Assembly: GCA_045660065.1 (NCBI GenBank) | Contig: JAZRDC010000042.1 | Location: 1-32,156, forward strand | Reading direction: 5' to 3' | Length of the DNA: 32,156 nt | Origin: RGIG2094 sp045660065 | GTDB lineage: Bacteria; Bacillota; Clostridia; RGIG6154 | Shown here: piece after piece, positions 32,101 through 32,156 of the stretch | How positions within the stretch are numbered: position 1 is the first letter of the stretch | Layout of the letters: each line of letters opens with the position of its first letter | Position numbers and translations under genes: made by a program | Notes under the pieces: model-generated | Databases searched by the model: none | Told to the model about the DNA's origin: nothing | The model's input: the letters and a program-made list of their open reading frames with translations, nothing else

Positions 32101-32156
32101 TTACATAAAGAAATTAAGAATAAGACCGCCTGCTATTACGGAAGCAATCTGACCTG
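32101..32156 (-). CDS. oadB: C-terminus of Na+-translocating decarboxylase beta subunit
   Basis: The last 17 codons on the minus strand read G-Q-I-A-S-V-I-A-G-G-L-I-L-N-F-F-M and then TAA (32101-32103). This matches the usual end of OadB/GcdB/MmdB beta subunits (G-Q-[IV]-x-S-[VA]-x-A-x-G-x-x-L). These membrane proteins couple decarboxylation of oxaloacetate, methylmalonyl-CoA or glutaconyl-CoA to Na+ export. The rest of the gene lies beyond the window. Confidence 0.65.
   Translation of the reverse strand, partial: GQIASVIAGGLILNFFM

Overview
This window reads as a low-GC, Gram-positive Clostridia chromosome, probably from a fibre-degrading gut or environmental anaerobe. The signs are strong AGGAGG-type ribosome binding sites, frequent TTG starts, consensus sigma-A promoters (mostly 17-bp spacers), a T-box leader on pheST, an msmK-type sugar ATPase, a Na+-pump decarboxylase end (oadB) and an archaeal-type aspartyl-tRNA synthetase. 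I cannot name the species from the sequence.

Layout. 1-2683 is on the minus strand: the first codons of a gene leaving the window, two hairpins (one possibly an IS200/IS605 end), a 3' remnant of an AraC-type regulator, eutH, and an orphan sugar ABC-transporter ATPase (msmK/ugpC type). 2807-5421 (+) holds an intracellular SGNH/GDSL hydrolase and a B12-binding radical SAM protein. 5573-14190 (+) is a tandem array of four secreted SGNH hydrolase paralogs. The first is split by an in-frame TAA. The fourth has lost one A in the run just after its ATG. The third and fourth carry G-A-S in place of G-D-S at the nucleophile. 14392-19013 (+) is an RpiB/LacAB-like isomerase, a cytosolic SGNH hydrolase, a cytosolic GH106-like glycoside hydrolase and an AraC regulator with a clipped C-terminus. 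19209-25445 (+) is ROK regulator, clpE, galT, galK, rdgB. 25451-30635 (+) is the T-box, pheS, pheT and aspS. 30682-32156 is on the minus strand: ksgA, tRNA-Leu(CAG), a structured element ending in a truncated tRNA-Leu copy, a 45-aa membrane protein and the end of oadB.

How the genes may work together (inference). The accessory block 2807-20384 looks like a locus for an acylated, rhamnose- and galactose-containing polysaccharide such as pectic rhamnogalacturonan. Secreted esterases would de-esterify outside the cell. A sugar ABC importer, possibly energised by the MsmK-type ATPase, would bring oligosaccharides in. The cytosolic SGNH enzymes and GH106-like enzyme would finish them, the RpiB-like isomerase would handle a sugar phosphate, GalK/GalT would handle galactose, and the AraC and ROK proteins would regulate. 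No polysaccharide lyase, permease or binding protein is in the window, so the substrate remains a hypothesis.

The most unusual points are the two single-lesion genes in the SGNH array, the GAS variant shared by two neighbours, the RpiB homologue that seems to lack both active-site histidines, and the 134-bp inverted-repeat element fused to a tRNA-Leu 5' fragment.
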